Shown here piece after piece: positions 26,150-35,393 of a DNA stretch of 64,000 nt. Numbering within the stretch: position 1 is the first letter of the stretch; every line of letters begins with the position of its first letter. Source of the DNA: JANQPA01 sp964548175 (GTDB taxonomy: Bacteria; Bacteroidota; Bacteroidia; Chitinophagales; Saprospiraceae); the NCBI GenBank assembly GCA_964548175.1, contig CAZJQS010000024.1:1-64000 (forward strand), read 5' to 3'. Under the pieces are notes generated by a model. It saw nothing but the letters and a program-made list of their open reading frames with translations. It searched no databases and was not told the DNA's origin. Both the position numbers and the translations under genes were made by a program.

Positions 26150-27070
26150 ATGATACAACCTAAAACGATAGGAACCACACAACTCATCCACCCCAAAACG
26201 CCTTCCGAAAGGAGGTTCGACATACAAGTAATGGTCCCTGTAACGCACAGCATCAGAAAAGTGGAGGCTTTCGACGCCACCCCCTCATCAGGCATTACGG
26301 AGATTATCACAGAAAATAATTCCACCTTCGCTTTCTTAAGATTCACCAGGATCGTTCTATCCACAGGGCAAAAAGCCCGACGCCAACTCGGAAAAGAGGA
26401 AGCCGTCTATTACGTCAACCGAGGAAAAGCCCACTTGACAGTGCAGGGCGAAAAGCATAGCCTGGAAAAAGGAGATGTCGTTTATGTGGGCATAGACCAA
26501 TCCCTGGAGGTCCATACCGATGACAACTGCGATGTCAGTGAGTTTAAAGCCGTAAAATGCCATACAAAATATCCGGTACAGCTCGTAAGGCATTCCGATA
26601 TAGAAGGCACCGAATTAGCGGCGAACCTGGGCGCCCGCCGACCCATGTCCAAAAGAACCGTATTTAAATTAGTCGACAAGAATGTACAGGCTAATCGCCT
26701 GCTCTTTGGAGATACCTACATGGCGCAAAGAGGAGGAGTAGGCAGTTATCCTCCTCATTTCCATGGCCCCGACGGACCTCACGGCCTGGGCGCCAACGCC
26801 AAAGAGGAGATATACCATTTCCGCTGCGAAACTGATATCGAAGGCGACATCCCCTATGTGCTGCAAAATTGCGCGCTGCCCGAAGAAAAAATCAATGTAT
26901 ATGCACACATCTTTGATGAAACCGCGATCAACGTGACACCTACTTACCACGACACTATCGCGCCGCCTTCCGTAGACTTTATGTTTACCTGGTGCCTGGC
27001 CAGTTATACCGAAGGCCATCGCGACTGGTCAGAAATCTATAATAAACCTGGATATGAAAATGAATGGTAA
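26150..27070 (+). CDS. KduI/IolB-family uronate isomerase
   Basis: This 306-residue bicupin protein belongs to the family of 4-deoxy-L-threo-5-hexosulose-uronate ketol-isomerase (KduI) and 5-deoxy-glucuronate isomerase (IolB). Likely metal ligands are in SYPPHFHGPDGPHG (two His), EEIYHFRC (Glu) and PTYHDTIAPP (His). It is longer than E. coli KduI (about 278) and the SYPPH/EEIY wording is nearer to IolB. With kduD directly upstream and pectinase genes downstream, the KduI reaction is the best guess for its job; the symbol is left blank for this reason. Its stop overlaps the start of the GH28 gene by 17 bases. Confidence 0.75.
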   Translation: MIQPKTIGTTQLIHPKTPSERRFDIQVMVPVTHSIRKVEAFDATPSSGITEIITENNSTFAFLRFTRIVLSTGQKARRQLGKEEAVYYVNRGKAHLTVQGEKHSLEKGDVVYVGIDQSLEVHTDDNCDVSEFKAVKCHTKYPVQLVRHSDIEGTELAANLGARRPMSKRTVFKLVDKNVQANRLLFGDTYMAQRGGVGSYPPHFHGPDGPHGLGANAKEEIYHFRCETDIEGDIPYVLQNCALPEEKINVYAHIFDETAINVTPTYHDTIAPPSVDFMFTWCLASYTEGHRDWSEIYNKPGYENEW

Positions 27071-28514
27071 CCCTTTTGGCAGAGCAAGCGCCTGCTTCCT
27101 GATCTATTTATGCTCGATAGCACTATATTCCTGTGCTCCTTCGACCGGATCAAACGCCCCGGCAGCAAATCCGGATCAATGGGCCACTATGGATTCCATC
27201 CTGGCCAGCATCGAAGTCCCGAAGTTCAGGGATCAGACTTATAATGTTATGGACTTTGGCGCCAAACCGGATGAATCCCATAACAGCCTGCCTGCTATCC
27301 TGGCAGCGATCGAACAATGCTCGGCAGAAGGCGGAGGCAAAGTGGTCATCCCGAAGGGCATCTATCGGGTGAACGGCCCTATTCACCTTAAAAGCAATGT
27401 TAACCTACATATTTCCAGGGAAGCTGTCGTGAAATTCAGCACTGATCCTGAGGATTATCTCCCTGTAGTCATGACCCGCTGGGAAGGCGTCGAATGCTAC
27501 AATTACTCACCCCTGGTTTATGCTTTCGAACAGGAAAACATCGCTTTGACGGGTTCCGGAACCCTGGACGGGCAGGCCGGCCCTGAAAATTGGTGGCCCT
27601 GGGCAGGAAAAAAGGAATATGGCTGGCAGGAAGACATGCCGAACCAGGCCGACACTATGAGCCGCCCGCAACTGTTCGACTGGAATACGCGCGAAGTTCC
27701 CGTACAAGAACGGATACTGGGAAAAGGCGCCTATCTACGTCCCAATTTTATTCAACCTTACCGCTGCAGGAACATCCTCATCGATAGCCTGACGATCAGG
27801 AATGCTCCTATGTGGATCATCCACCCGGTACTGAGCGAGAACGTCACCATTCAAAATGTTACCGTGATCAGCCATGGCCCTAATAGCGACGGATGTGACC
27901 CGGAAAGCTGCCGCAATGTCCTGATCAAAAATTGTTATTTCGATACCGGTGATGATTGCATCGCACTCAAATCAGGGCGTAATCAGGACGGCCGCCGCAT
28001 TGCACGGCCCGTAGAAAATATAGTCGTCCAGGATTGCATCATGAAAGATGGACATGGCGGCGTAGTGATCGGAAGCGAAGTCAGTGGCGGAGCACGCAAT
28101 ATTTTTGCAGAAAATTGCAAAATGGACAGTCCCAACCTCGATCGAGCTATCCGCGTAAAAACCAACAAGATCAGAGGGGGCAAAATAGAAAACCTCTTTT
28201 TCAGAAACATAGAGGTCGGTGAAGTTAAAGAAGCCGTAGTCAGGATAAATATGCGCTATCCCATTTATTCCGACCCCAACCAGGAATACATCCCAATAGT
28301 GGACAACATATTCATAGAAAATGTCACCGCTAAAAAAAGCAAATTCGGATTGATGATCGATGGCTACAGCGCACAGCATCCTGTAAAGGGCCTCCATATT
28401 GTCAATTGCAGGTTCGATGGCATTGCGCAAGGAAATAACATTGAATTTGCAGAGGAACTGCATTTCGAGCAGTATTACTTAAATGGCAAACTGGTCAATG
28501 CACCGGAAAAATAA
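27054..28514 (+). CDS. GH28 polygalacturonase-type lipoprotein
   Basis: This 486-residue protein has an N-terminal lipoprotein signal ending in SIALYSC, so it is anchored in an envelope membrane. A right-handed beta-helix of family GH28 carries the catalytic set in order: NSDGCD (near 276), DTGDDCIALKSG (near 296, the Asp pair), GHGGVVIGSE (near 330) and RAIRVKTN (near 365). GH28 enzymes hydrolyse alpha-galacturonide bonds; endo, exo or rhamnogalacturonan action cannot be separated here, but the large N-terminal part resembles the exo-acting bacterial type. The gene starts inside the end of the isomerase gene, so the two are probably translationally coupled. Confidence 0.9.
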   Translation: MKMNGNPFGRASACFLIYLCSIALYSCAPSTGSNAPAANPDQWATMDSILASIEVPKFRDQTYNVMDFGAKPDESHNSLPAILAAIEQCSAEGGGKVVIPKGIYRVNGPIHLKSNVNLHISREAVVKFSTDPEDYLPVVMTRWEGVECYNYSPLVYAFEQENIALTGSGTLDGQAGPENWWPWAGKKEYGWQEDMPNQADTMSRPQLFDWNTREVPVQERILGKGAYLRPNFIQPYRCRNILIDSLTIRNAPMWIIHPVLSENVTIQNVTVISHGPNSDGCDPESCRNVLIKNCYFDTGDDCIALKSGRNQDGRRIARPVENIVVQDCIMKDGHGGVVIGSEVSGGARNIFAENCKMDSPNLDRAIRVKTNKIRGGKIENLFFRNIEVGEVKEAVVRINMRYPIYSDPNQEYIPIVDNIFIENVTAKKSKFGLMIDGYSAQHPVKGLHIVNCRFDGIAQGNNIEFAEELHFEQYYLNGKLVNAPEK

Positions 28515-28515
28515 T

Positions 28516-29289
28516 ATGGAATCAAACAAAGTCATCAGTTGGACTGGATTGATATTAACTATGTCCTTAATCAGCATCTGGGGTTTTCATTGGGAAATGG
28601 ATCCGCCGGCCATTCATCTGGTGGGCGACTCGACCATGGCGGAACGGAGCGAGCCTGTTTCATTGAACCCGGAAAGAGGCTGGGGGCAAGCCCTGGACTC
28701 CTATCTGGATAAACAGGCGAAAATCTATAATCATGCTGTGAATGGAAGAAGTACCAAAAGTTTTATCGAAGAGGGCAGATGGGAAAAAGTTCTCGACCTG
28801 CTCCGACCCGGAGATGTGGTGCTTATTCAGTTTGGCCACAATGACCAAAAAGAAAAAGATCCCGAACGATACACGAACCCTACTACAGCCTATTGGAATA
28901 ATTTAACCCACTTCGTAAGGGATGTAAGACGTAAAAAAGCCATGCCAGTGCTGCTGACACCGATCGTCAGACGAAAATTTAATGAATACGGTACCCTGAC
29001 GGACACCCATGGCCTCTATCCGCTTATCGTAAGGCAGGTAGCAAGAGAACAGGAAGTCCACTTCATCGATCATCTTTCCAAAACAGAGGAATTGATAGCT
29101 GACTATGGACAAGAAAAGTCAAAGGAATTATATATTTGGATAAAACCTGGCCAGTATGGAAAATTTCCTGACGGCCGCCAGGACGATACGCATCTTTCTG
29201 AAAAAGGAGCCGCTCTTTTTGCCCGTATCATAGCAGAAGAGCTGCAAAATAGCGATATTCCTTTGAAAAAATTGATCAATCTAAAATAG
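28516..29289 (+). CDS. SGNH/GDSL esterase, CE12-like rhamnogalacturonan acetylesterase
   Basis: This 257-residue protein has one N-terminal hydrophobic stretch (WTGLILTMSLISIWGF) that may be a signal peptide. The SGNH blocks are VGDSTMA (nucleophile Ser), GRGWGQ-like RGWGQ, VNGRSTKSF (Gly and Arg), IQFGHNDQK (Asn) and DDTHLSEKGA (Asp and His). The VGDSTMA start and GHND wording are those of CE12 rhamnogalacturonan acetylesterases, which remove acetyl groups from galacturonate residues. It starts two bases after the GH28 stop. The start ATG at 28516 is favoured over 28483, which would overlap GH28. Confidence 0.87.
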   Translation: MESNKVISWTGLILTMSLISIWGFHWEMDPPAIHLVGDSTMAERSEPVSLNPERGWGQALDSYLDKQAKIYNHAVNGRSTKSFIEEGRWEKVLDLLRPGDVVLIQFGHNDQKEKDPERYTNPTTAYWNNLTHFVRDVRRKKAMPVLLTPIVRRKFNEYGTLTDTHGLYPLIVRQVAREQEVHFIDHLSKTEELIADYGQEKSKELYIWIKPGQYGKFPDGRQDDTHLSEKGAALFARIIAEELQNSDIPLKKLINLK

Positions 29290-29298
29290 CGCCTTTTC

Positions 29299-30726
29299 AT
29301 GAAACAGACGATAGCAGACCTAAAACCCTTCATGGACGAAGATTTTCTTTTGGACAACAAAATGGCCAGGGTCCTTTATCACGAGTATGCCAAACATAAC
29401 CCCATCATCGATTACCACAACCACCTTCCTCCTCAGGCAATCGCTCAAAACAAAAGCTTTGATAACCTCACCCAGGTTTGGCTGTATGGCGATCACTACA
29501 AATGGAGGGCCATGCGTACCTTCGGCATAGAGGAAAAATTCATCACAGGTGAAGCTTCCGATAAAGAAAAATTCCTCAAATGGGCCGAAACAGTGCCTTT
29601 TAGTATCAGAAACCCACTGTTTCACTGGACGCATCTGGAACTACAAAGGTATTTTGACATAACAGACCTCTTGACTCCCGATACAGCAGAAAACATCTAT
29701 CAGCAGTGTAATGATTTACTCCGGACGCCTGAATACAGCACGCTGGGCCTCCTCCGAAAAATGAAAGTAGCCGTCGTTTGCACTACCGATGATCCCATAG
29801 ATACACTCGAGCATCACCAAACGCATCGGGAGCAAGACCCTGATATCAAAATGTTCCCCGCTTTTCGGCCGGATAAGGCCATTATGATCAATTCTCCGGG
29901 CTATCACGATTATATTCGCCAACTGGAAAAAGCAGCGGATATCGATATTAAGACCTACAAAGATCTGGTCGATGCCCTGAAAAAAAGAGTCGACTATTTT
30001 GATGATAATGGTTGTCGAATCTCCGACCATGGACTGAACAAAGTCTATGCAGAGCCTTTTTCTCCTCATCAACTGGAACTTATTTTCGAGAAAAAAATGG
30101 CCGACCGGGAAATAACCGACGAAGAGGCGCAAATTTTCATTTCCGGCATTATGCATGACCTCGGGCAGATGTATGCCGACAAAAGCTGGGTGATGCAACT
30201 CCACATAGGCGCCCTTCGCAACAACAGCAGCCGCATGATGCGGAAATTGGGCCCCGATACCGGGTTTGACAGCATCGGTGATTATAGCCACGCCTCGGAG
30301 TTGTCTGCTTTCCTCGATGCACTGGACAATATTAACAAGCTACCCAAAACCATCATATACAACTTGAATCCTCGCGACAATGAAGTCATAGCTACCATGA
30401 TCGGCAATTTCAACGACGGCAGCATACGCGGCAAAATACAATTCGGCTCCGCCTGGTGGTTTCTGGATCAGAAAGACGGCATGGAAAAACAGATGACCGC
30501 CCTTTCCAATATGGGGTTGTTAAGCTGCTTCATCGGCATGCTTACCGATAGCAGGAGCTTCTTGTCCTTCCCTCGTCATGAATATTTCCGCAGGATCTTG
30601 TGCAATTTGATCGGCAGAGATGTCCATAATGGGGAGCTGCCCTATGATGAGCAGTGGCTTGGGGGCATTGTGGAAAATATTTGTTACCACAATGCAAAAA
30701 ATTATTTCGGCTTCGAATCGGAATAA
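29299..30726 (+). CDS. uxaC: Glucuronate (uronate) isomerase
   Basis: This 475-residue cytoplasmic enzyme of the amidohydrolase-related UxaC family converts D-galacturonate to D-tagaturonate (and glucuronate to fructuronate). Metal residues lie in IIDYHNHLPP (His40, His42). The diagnostic CTTDDP, MQLHIGALRNNSSRM, SELSAFLDAL and QFGSAWWFLDQKDGM blocks are present, and the length is typical. It heads the saturated-galacturonate branch, completed by uxaB and uxaA further down the same strand. Confidence 0.95.
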   Translation: MKQTIADLKPFMDEDFLLDNKMARVLYHEYAKHNPIIDYHNHLPPQAIAQNKSFDNLTQVWLYGDHYKWRAMRTFGIEEKFITGEASDKEKFLKWAETVPFSIRNPLFHWTHLELQRYFDITDLLTPDTAENIYQQCNDLLRTPEYSTLGLLRKMKVAVVCTTDDPIDTLEHHQTHREQDPDIKMFPAFRPDKAIMINSPGYHDYIRQLEKAADIDIKTYKDLVDALKKRVDYFDDNGCRISDHGLNKVYAEPFSPHQLELIFEKKMADREITDEEAQIFISGIMHDLGQMYADKSWVMQLHIGALRNNSSRMMRKLGPDTGFDSIGDYSHASELSAFLDALDNINKLPKTIIYNLNPRDNEVIATMIGNFNDGSIRGKIQFGSAWWFLDQKDGMEKQMTALSNMGLLSCFIGMLTDSRSFLSFPRHEYFRRILCNLIGRDVHNGELPYDEQWLGGIVENICYHNAKNYFGFESE

Positions 30727-30786
30727 AAAATTGAGGCCCATCTACCTTCTACTTTTATCGTTAACAAACGAAAAACAATAAATAAA

Positions 30787-31824
30787 ATGAAAAAAATTGT
30801 CACTTTCGGTGAGATCATGCTGCGCCTAACTCCACCAGGAAAGCTGCGCTTTTCTCAGGCCGCATCCTTTGATGTGGTATATGGCGGAGGCGAAAGCAAT
30901 GTAGCAGTATCGCTAGCCAACTACGGCCTGCCGGTTGAATTCGTCACCCGCTTACCCAAAAACGATATTGGGGATTGCGCTTTAATGGAAATGCGAAAGC
31001 GCGGCGTGGGCACGCAGCATATCCTTCGTGGTGGGGAGCGGCTGGGCATTTACTTTCTCGAAATGGGCGCCGTAAGCCGGGGAAGCAAGGTGATCTACGA
31101 TCGCGCTCATTCGTCCATTTCTACTATCAAGGCGGGAATGATTGACTGGAAGGCCGTTTTCAAAGATGCACTGTGGTTCCACTGGACCGGAATCACGCCT
31201 GCCCTTTCCCAGGGCGCTGCTGATGCCTGTCATGAAGCCATCCAGGTAGCCAACGAAATGGGCATTACCGTTTCCACCGACCTGAATTACCGCAAAAAAT
31301 TATGGAACTACGGAAAAGAACCCGGAGAGATCATGCCTGCCCTGGTCGAAGGATGCGACATCATCCTGGGAAATGAGGAAGACGCTGAAAAACACTTCGG
31401 ACTGCATCCTGAAAATGTGGATGTTACGAAAGGAGACTCCATAGAAGGAAAAGCTTACTTATCCGTACTCAAACAATTAATGGAGCGCTTCCCCCGGGCC
31501 AAAAAGGTCATTACTACCCTGCGCGGCTCCATCAGCGCCTCGCACAATACCTGGTCGGGTGTACTCTACGACGGCAAAACACTGTATGAGGCGCCGACCT
31601 ACCAGATCACGCATATCGTCGATCGCGTAGGTGGCGGGGACAGCTTCATGGCCGGCCTGATCTATGGACTACTTACCTATCCAAATGATGATCAGAAGGC
31701 GCTGGATTTTGCAGTAGCAGCCAGCTGCCTGAAGCACACCATCTATGGAGATGCCAACCTGGCTACCGTATCGGAAGTGGAAACCCTAATGAAAGGTGAC
31801 GCCAGCGGAAGAGTGAGCAGATAA
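30787..31824 (+). CDS. kdgK: 2-keto-3-deoxygluconate kinase (PfkB family)
   Basis: This 345-residue ribokinase-type enzyme phosphorylates KDG to KDPG. The N-terminal substrate region has VYGGGESNVAVSLANYG and LPKNDIGD. The C-terminal ATP region RVGGGDSFMAGLIYGLL carries the catalytic Asp near residue 285. The sequence differs from ribokinase in ways common for Bacteroidota KdgK (long insert near 215-235). It follows uxaC by 60 bases and is followed by eda after 28 bases, so the last two steps to pyruvate are encoded together. Confidence 0.92.
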   Translation: MKKIVTFGEIMLRLTPPGKLRFSQAASFDVVYGGGESNVAVSLANYGLPVEFVTRLPKNDIGDCALMEMRKRGVGTQHILRGGERLGIYFLEMGAVSRGSKVIYDRAHSSISTIKAGMIDWKAVFKDALWFHWTGITPALSQGAADACHEAIQVANEMGITVSTDLNYRKKLWNYGKEPGEIMPALVEGCDIILGNEEDAEKHFGLHPENVDVTKGDSIEGKAYLSVLKQLMERFPRAKKVITTLRGSISASHNTWSGVLYDGKTLYEAPTYQITHIVDRVGGGDSFMAGLIYGLLTYPNDDQKALDFAVAASCLKHTIYGDANLATVSEVETLMKGDASGRVSR

Positions 31825-31852
31825 AATAAAACAAAAGACTGTCAATAAAATT

Positions 31853-32521
31853 ATGGCCAGATTCACAAGAATACAAGTCGCCCAAAAGATGGCGGAACAG
31901 GGTATGGTGCCGCTTTTTTATCATGCCGACGTTGAATTGGGTAAAAAGATCCTGAAAGCCTGCTATGAAGGGGGAGCAAGGCTGCTGGAGTTTACCAACA
32001 GAGGCGATTACGCCCATGAGGTGTTTAGCCAGTTAAACAAATACTGCGAAAGAGAACTCCCTGAAATGATCCTGGGAGTGGGCTCGGTTACTGATGCAGG
32101 TACAGCCTCTCTGTACTTGCAGTTAGGCGCCAACTTTGTAGTTACGCCCGTTCTGAGGGAGGACATTGCCATCGTCTGCAACAGAAAAAAGGTTCTATGG
32201 TCACCCGGCTGCGGAAGTCTTACGGAAATTTGCCGAGCTGAGGAACTAGGCTGTGAGATCGTAAAACTATTTCCGGGAGGCACATACGGCCCCGGTTTTG
32301 TCAAAGACATCAAAGGACCTCAGCCCTGGACCAGCATCATGCCGACCGGAGGGGTGGCGCCAACGGTAGAAAACCTGAAAGGCTGGTTTGAAGCCGGCGT
32401 CACCTGCGTGGGAATGGGTTCAAAGCTAATCTCAAAAGAGATCATCCGCGAGCAGGCATATGAAGAATTAAAAGAAAAAGTAGCCGCAGCTTTGGGCATT
32501 ATTCAGGAGTTGCGCTCCTGA
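31853..32521 (+). CDS. eda: KDPG/KHG aldolase
   Basis: This 222-residue class I aldolase splits KDPG into pyruvate and glyceraldehyde 3-phosphate. It is a TIM barrel with Glu46 (LLEFTNRG), the Schiff-base Lys138 in EIVKLFPGG, the phosphate site MPTGGVAPT and a GMGSKL end. Length is typical. It joins both uronate branches (Kdu and Uxa) to central metabolism. A small hairpin at 32549-32574 follows before the TRAP genes. Confidence 0.93.
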   Translation: MARFTRIQVAQKMAEQGMVPLFYHADVELGKKILKACYEGGARLLEFTNRGDYAHEVFSQLNKYCERELPEMILGVGSVTDAGTASLYLQLGANFVVTPVLREDIAIVCNRKKVLWSPGCGSLTEICRAEELGCEIVKLFPGGTYGPGFVKDIKGPQPWTSIMPTGGVAPTVENLKGWFEAGVTCVGMGSKLISKEIIREQAYEELKEKVAAALGIIQELRS

Positions 32522-32548
32522 ATCAGACATCATAGATTTCTTTCAATA

Positions 32549-32574
32549 ACGGGCAGCAGGTCTTTGTTGCCCGT
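32549..32574 (+). other. Small hairpin between eda and the TRAP genes
   Basis: The arms are 32549-32555 and 32568-32574 (ACGGGCA with TGCCCGT). There is no T run, so it may act as an RNA stability or processing signal rather than a terminator. Confidence 0.3.
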
Positions 32575-32591
32575 CAAAATAGATTATACTG

Positions 32592-33584
32592 ATGAGAAGG
32601 ATAAGGAAAAAAGAGGTTGTCCGGTTAGCCTTTCTCCTTTGTGGGTCCGTCCTGCTTGCGGCATGCGCAGATCTAAGCGGGGTCAAATCGCTCAAGCTGG
32701 CGCATGGGCTGGATGTCACGCATCCAGTACACAAGGGCATGGAATATATGGCAGAGTTGGTCGCCGAAAAATCGGAAGGAAAGCTCACCATTGAGATCTA
32801 TCCGTCCCAACAATTGGGAACCGAGCGACAGTGCCTGGAGTTGTTGCAGATCGGCAGTCTGGGTATGACCAAGGTGTCGGCCGCAGTTATGGAAAATTTC
32901 GCACCTAATATTCAGGTGCTCAGTTTACCCTATATTTTCAAAAGCCGCGAACACGCCTACAAGGTCCTGGACGGACCGATCGGCAAAGGATTGCTGGAGC
33001 AAAGTCAGGATTACTGGCTCCGGGGGCTCACCTATTTCGATGCCGGACAGCGCTCTTTTTACACCAAAGAACCTGTAAGGAAACCGGAGGATCTGGAGGG
33101 CATGAAGATCCGGGTACAGGAAAGCGTTTCCGCCATGAACCTGGTGCGTGCACTTGACGGCGCCCCAACGCCCATTTCCTGGGGCGAACTATATACCGCC
33201 CTCCAGCAGGGGGTAGTCGACGGGGCCGAAAACAATCCTCCCAGCTTTTATCTTTCCCGCCACTACGAAGTCTGTAAATACTACACCCTGAACGAACATA
33301 CTGCTGTACCGGACATTCTCGTGATCAGCACAGTAGCCTGGAACAACCTGAACGCACAGGAAAGGCAATGGTTAGAAGAAGCTGCCGATGAAGCCACCAC
33401 CTACCAGCGGGCCTTATGGCAAAAAGCCGAGCAAGACGCCCTGGACGCCGTAAAGGCTGCCGGCGTAGAGGTCATCTATCCTGAAAAATCTGCTTTCGCG
33501 GAAAAGACCAGGTCTTTGTTCGAAGCCTATAAAGACAAAAAGGAAATGTATCAACTCATCCAGCAAATACAAGCCGTACAGTGA
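32592..33584 (+). CDS. TRAP transporter solute-binding protein (DctP family), lipoprotein
   Basis: This 330-residue protein has a basic start (MRRIRKKE) and hydrophobic stretch ending LLAAC, a lipobox, so it is membrane-anchored rather than free in the periplasm. DctP features follow: AHGLDVTHPVHKGMEYMAELV, GTERQCLELLQIGSLGMTKVS, the ligand Arg in MKIRVQES, and YTALQQGVVDGAENNPPSF. It delivers an organic acid to the TRAP permease; the surrounding genes point to galacturonate or glucuronate. It overlaps the next gene by four bases. Confidence 0.9.
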   Translation: MRRIRKKEVVRLAFLLCGSVLLAACADLSGVKSLKLAHGLDVTHPVHKGMEYMAELVAEKSEGKLTIEIYPSQQLGTERQCLELLQIGSLGMTKVSAAVMENFAPNIQVLSLPYIFKSREHAYKVLDGPIGKGLLEQSQDYWLRGLTYFDAGQRSFYTKEPVRKPEDLEGMKIRVQESVSAMNLVRALDGAPTPISWGELYTALQQGVVDGAENNPPSFYLSRHYEVCKYYTLNEHTAVPDILVISTVAWNNLNAQERQWLEEAADEATTYQRALWQKAEQDALDAVKAAGVEVIYPEKSAFAEKTRSLFEAYKDKKEMYQLIQQIQAVQ

Positions 33585-34066
33585 AACAGAAAATAGATAA
33601 AATTTTAGGGAATATTCTAGCCACCCTGATGGCCCTGATGACGCTTGACGTATTATGGGGAGTACTCACGCGTTATGTCATGGGCAGTCAGGCCGGATGG
33701 ACGGAGGAACTCGCCCGGTTTCTGCTGATCTGGATCGGTATTTTAGGGGCAGCCTATGCTTCCGGGCAAAAAATGCACCTGGCCATAGACCTTCTTCAGC
33801 CTAAACTCTCCCCGCCTGATCAAAAACGACTGATCGTCATCATTAATACCCTTGTCATTCTTTTTGCCCTGTCCGTTATGGTGATCGGGGGCATTCGGCT
33901 GATCTACATTACCCATATCCTCGGACAGCTTTCCCCGGCCTTAAGGGTTCCTATGGCCTTCATTTATGCAGTGGTGCCCATAAGCGGACTGCTGGTGATC
34001 TATTACAAAATCCGGGAATTGACGACCTCCGAATCTGAGGCCGTAAAGCAAACAGACTTAATTTAA
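33581..34066 (+). CDS. TRAP transporter small permease (DctQ family)
   Basis: This 161-residue protein starts at GTG, overlapping the DctP stop as GTGA. It has four membrane helices (about 10-28, 45-62, 85-107, 122-143) and the conserved RYVMGSQAGWTEELARFLLIWIGILGAAYASG block of DctQ. It pairs with the large permease 27 bases downstream to form the membrane part of an ion-driven TRAP system. Confidence 0.9.
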   Translation: MKQKIDKILGNILATLMALMTLDVLWGVLTRYVMGSQAGWTEELARFLLIWIGILGAAYASGQKMHLAIDLLQPKLSPPDQKRLIVIINTLVILFALSVMVIGGIRLIYITHILGQLSPALRVPMAFIYAVVPISGLLVIYYKIRELTTSESEAVKQTDLI

Positions 34067-34093
34067 AAAGGCTGTATCAAAAAATAATAAATT

Positions 34094-35380
34094 ATGGAAA
34101 TTCTTATATTAGTCTTTTCCTTTTTAATACTTATTGCTTTAGGTGTACCCATTGCCTGGAGTATCGGCCTGAGCAGCATTTTTACCATGCTGGTCAGCAT
34201 ACCTGCCATACCTGCCTTTACAACGGTAGCTCAGAGGATGGCTACGGGCCTTGACAGCTTTGCACTGCTGGCCATCCCTTTTTTTGTACTGGCCGGGCAG
34301 ATCATGAACCACGGAGGCATTGCCAGGCGACTGATCGCCTTTGCGAAGGCCCTGGTCGGAGCCCTGCCAGGGGGACTGGCCCACGTCAATATCGTGTCGG
34401 CTATGTTATTCGGGGCCATTTCAGGCTCTTCTGTGGCGGCTGCTTCCGCCCTTGGAACCACTGTAGGTAAAAAAATGGAAGAGGAAGGATATTCCAAAGA
34501 ATTTGCAGCTGCCGTAAACGTTACGTCCTCCACCACCGGACTGACCATTCCACCCAGCAACATCCTGATCGTTTATTCGCTGGCCAGCGGCGGGGTATCT
34601 ATCGCGGCCTTATTCCTGGCCGGATACATTCCTGGTATACTTACAGGTTTGTTTTTGATGATCGTGGCGGCCGTCTGGTCTGTTTACAGAAAATTCCCGG
34701 CCGGAGAACGGAGTAACATTAAAACCATACTCACTACTTTTGTTGACGCTTTGCCTAGTCTACTGCTGTTAATAGTAGTAATCGGAGGGATAGTAGCAGG
34801 AATTTTTACCGCTACCGAAGCCTCAGCCGTAGCGGTGTTGTATTGCCTCGTGCTCATGTATTTTTACAAGGAAGTGTCCCTCAAGGAACTGCCCAAAATA
34901 TTCCTGAGCGCCGTGGGCACTACCGCTATTGTCATGCTGCTGATCGGCACCTCTATGAGCATGTCCTGGATCATGGCCTACGAAAACATCCCTCAAAATA
35001 TTACAGAACTGCTGCTTTCCGTAAGCGACAATAAATACGTCATTTTATTGATCATCAACCTGATCCTGTTATTCGTCGGGGTCTTTATGGATATGACTCC
35101 GGCAGTACTGATCTTCACCCCCATATTCTTACCTGTCGTTACAGAGATGGGAATGGACCCCACGCATTTCGGTATCGTCATGGTAATGAACCTGTGTATC
35201 GGACTGTGTACGCCGCCGGTAGGCTCCGTACTGTTCGTAGGAGTAGGCATTGCCGGGACTACCATCCAAAAAGTCATCCGACCTTTATTGCCTTTATTTA
35301 TCGCCATGGTCGTGGCGCTGCTGCTGGTTACCTACTTTCCGGGGCTCAGCTTGTGGTTGCCGCGCTTATTTGGATTTTAA
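34094..35380 (+). CDS. TRAP transporter large permease (DctM family)
   Basis: This 428-residue protein has about 12 hydrophobic segments. DctM signatures include LLAIPFFVLAGQIMNHGGIARRL near residue 55, AMLFGAISGSSVAAASALGTT, the inverted-repeat counterpart NLILLFVGVFMDMTPAVLIFTPIFLPV and GLCTPPVGSVLFVG near 375. It completes the DctPQM set and moves the solute with cations. It is adjacent to uxaA (13-base gap), which supports hexuronate as cargo. Confidence 0.92.
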   Translation: MEILILVFSFLILIALGVPIAWSIGLSSIFTMLVSIPAIPAFTTVAQRMATGLDSFALLAIPFFVLAGQIMNHGGIARRLIAFAKALVGALPGGLAHVNIVSAMLFGAISGSSVAAASALGTTVGKKMEEEGYSKEFAAAVNVTSSTTGLTIPPSNILIVYSLASGGVSIAALFLAGYIPGILTGLFLMIVAAVWSVYRKFPAGERSNIKTILTTFVDALPSLLLLIVVIGGIVAGIFTATEASAVAVLYCLVLMYFYKEVSLKELPKIFLSAVGTTAIVMLLIGTSMSMSWIMAYENIPQNITELLLSVSDNKYVILLIINLILLFVGVFMDMTPAVLIFTPIFLPVVTEMGMDPTHFGIVMVMNLCIGLCTPPVGSVLFVGVGIAGTTIQKVIRPLLPLFIAMVVALLLVTYFPGLSLWLPRLFGF

Positions 35381-35393
35381 TATCATTTAGCCT

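Noticed and set aside
32564..32794. 76-codon open frame overlapping the start of the TRAP binding-protein gene
   Set aside because: It is another frame over the lipoprotein signal region, while the DctP frame is complete and well conserved.
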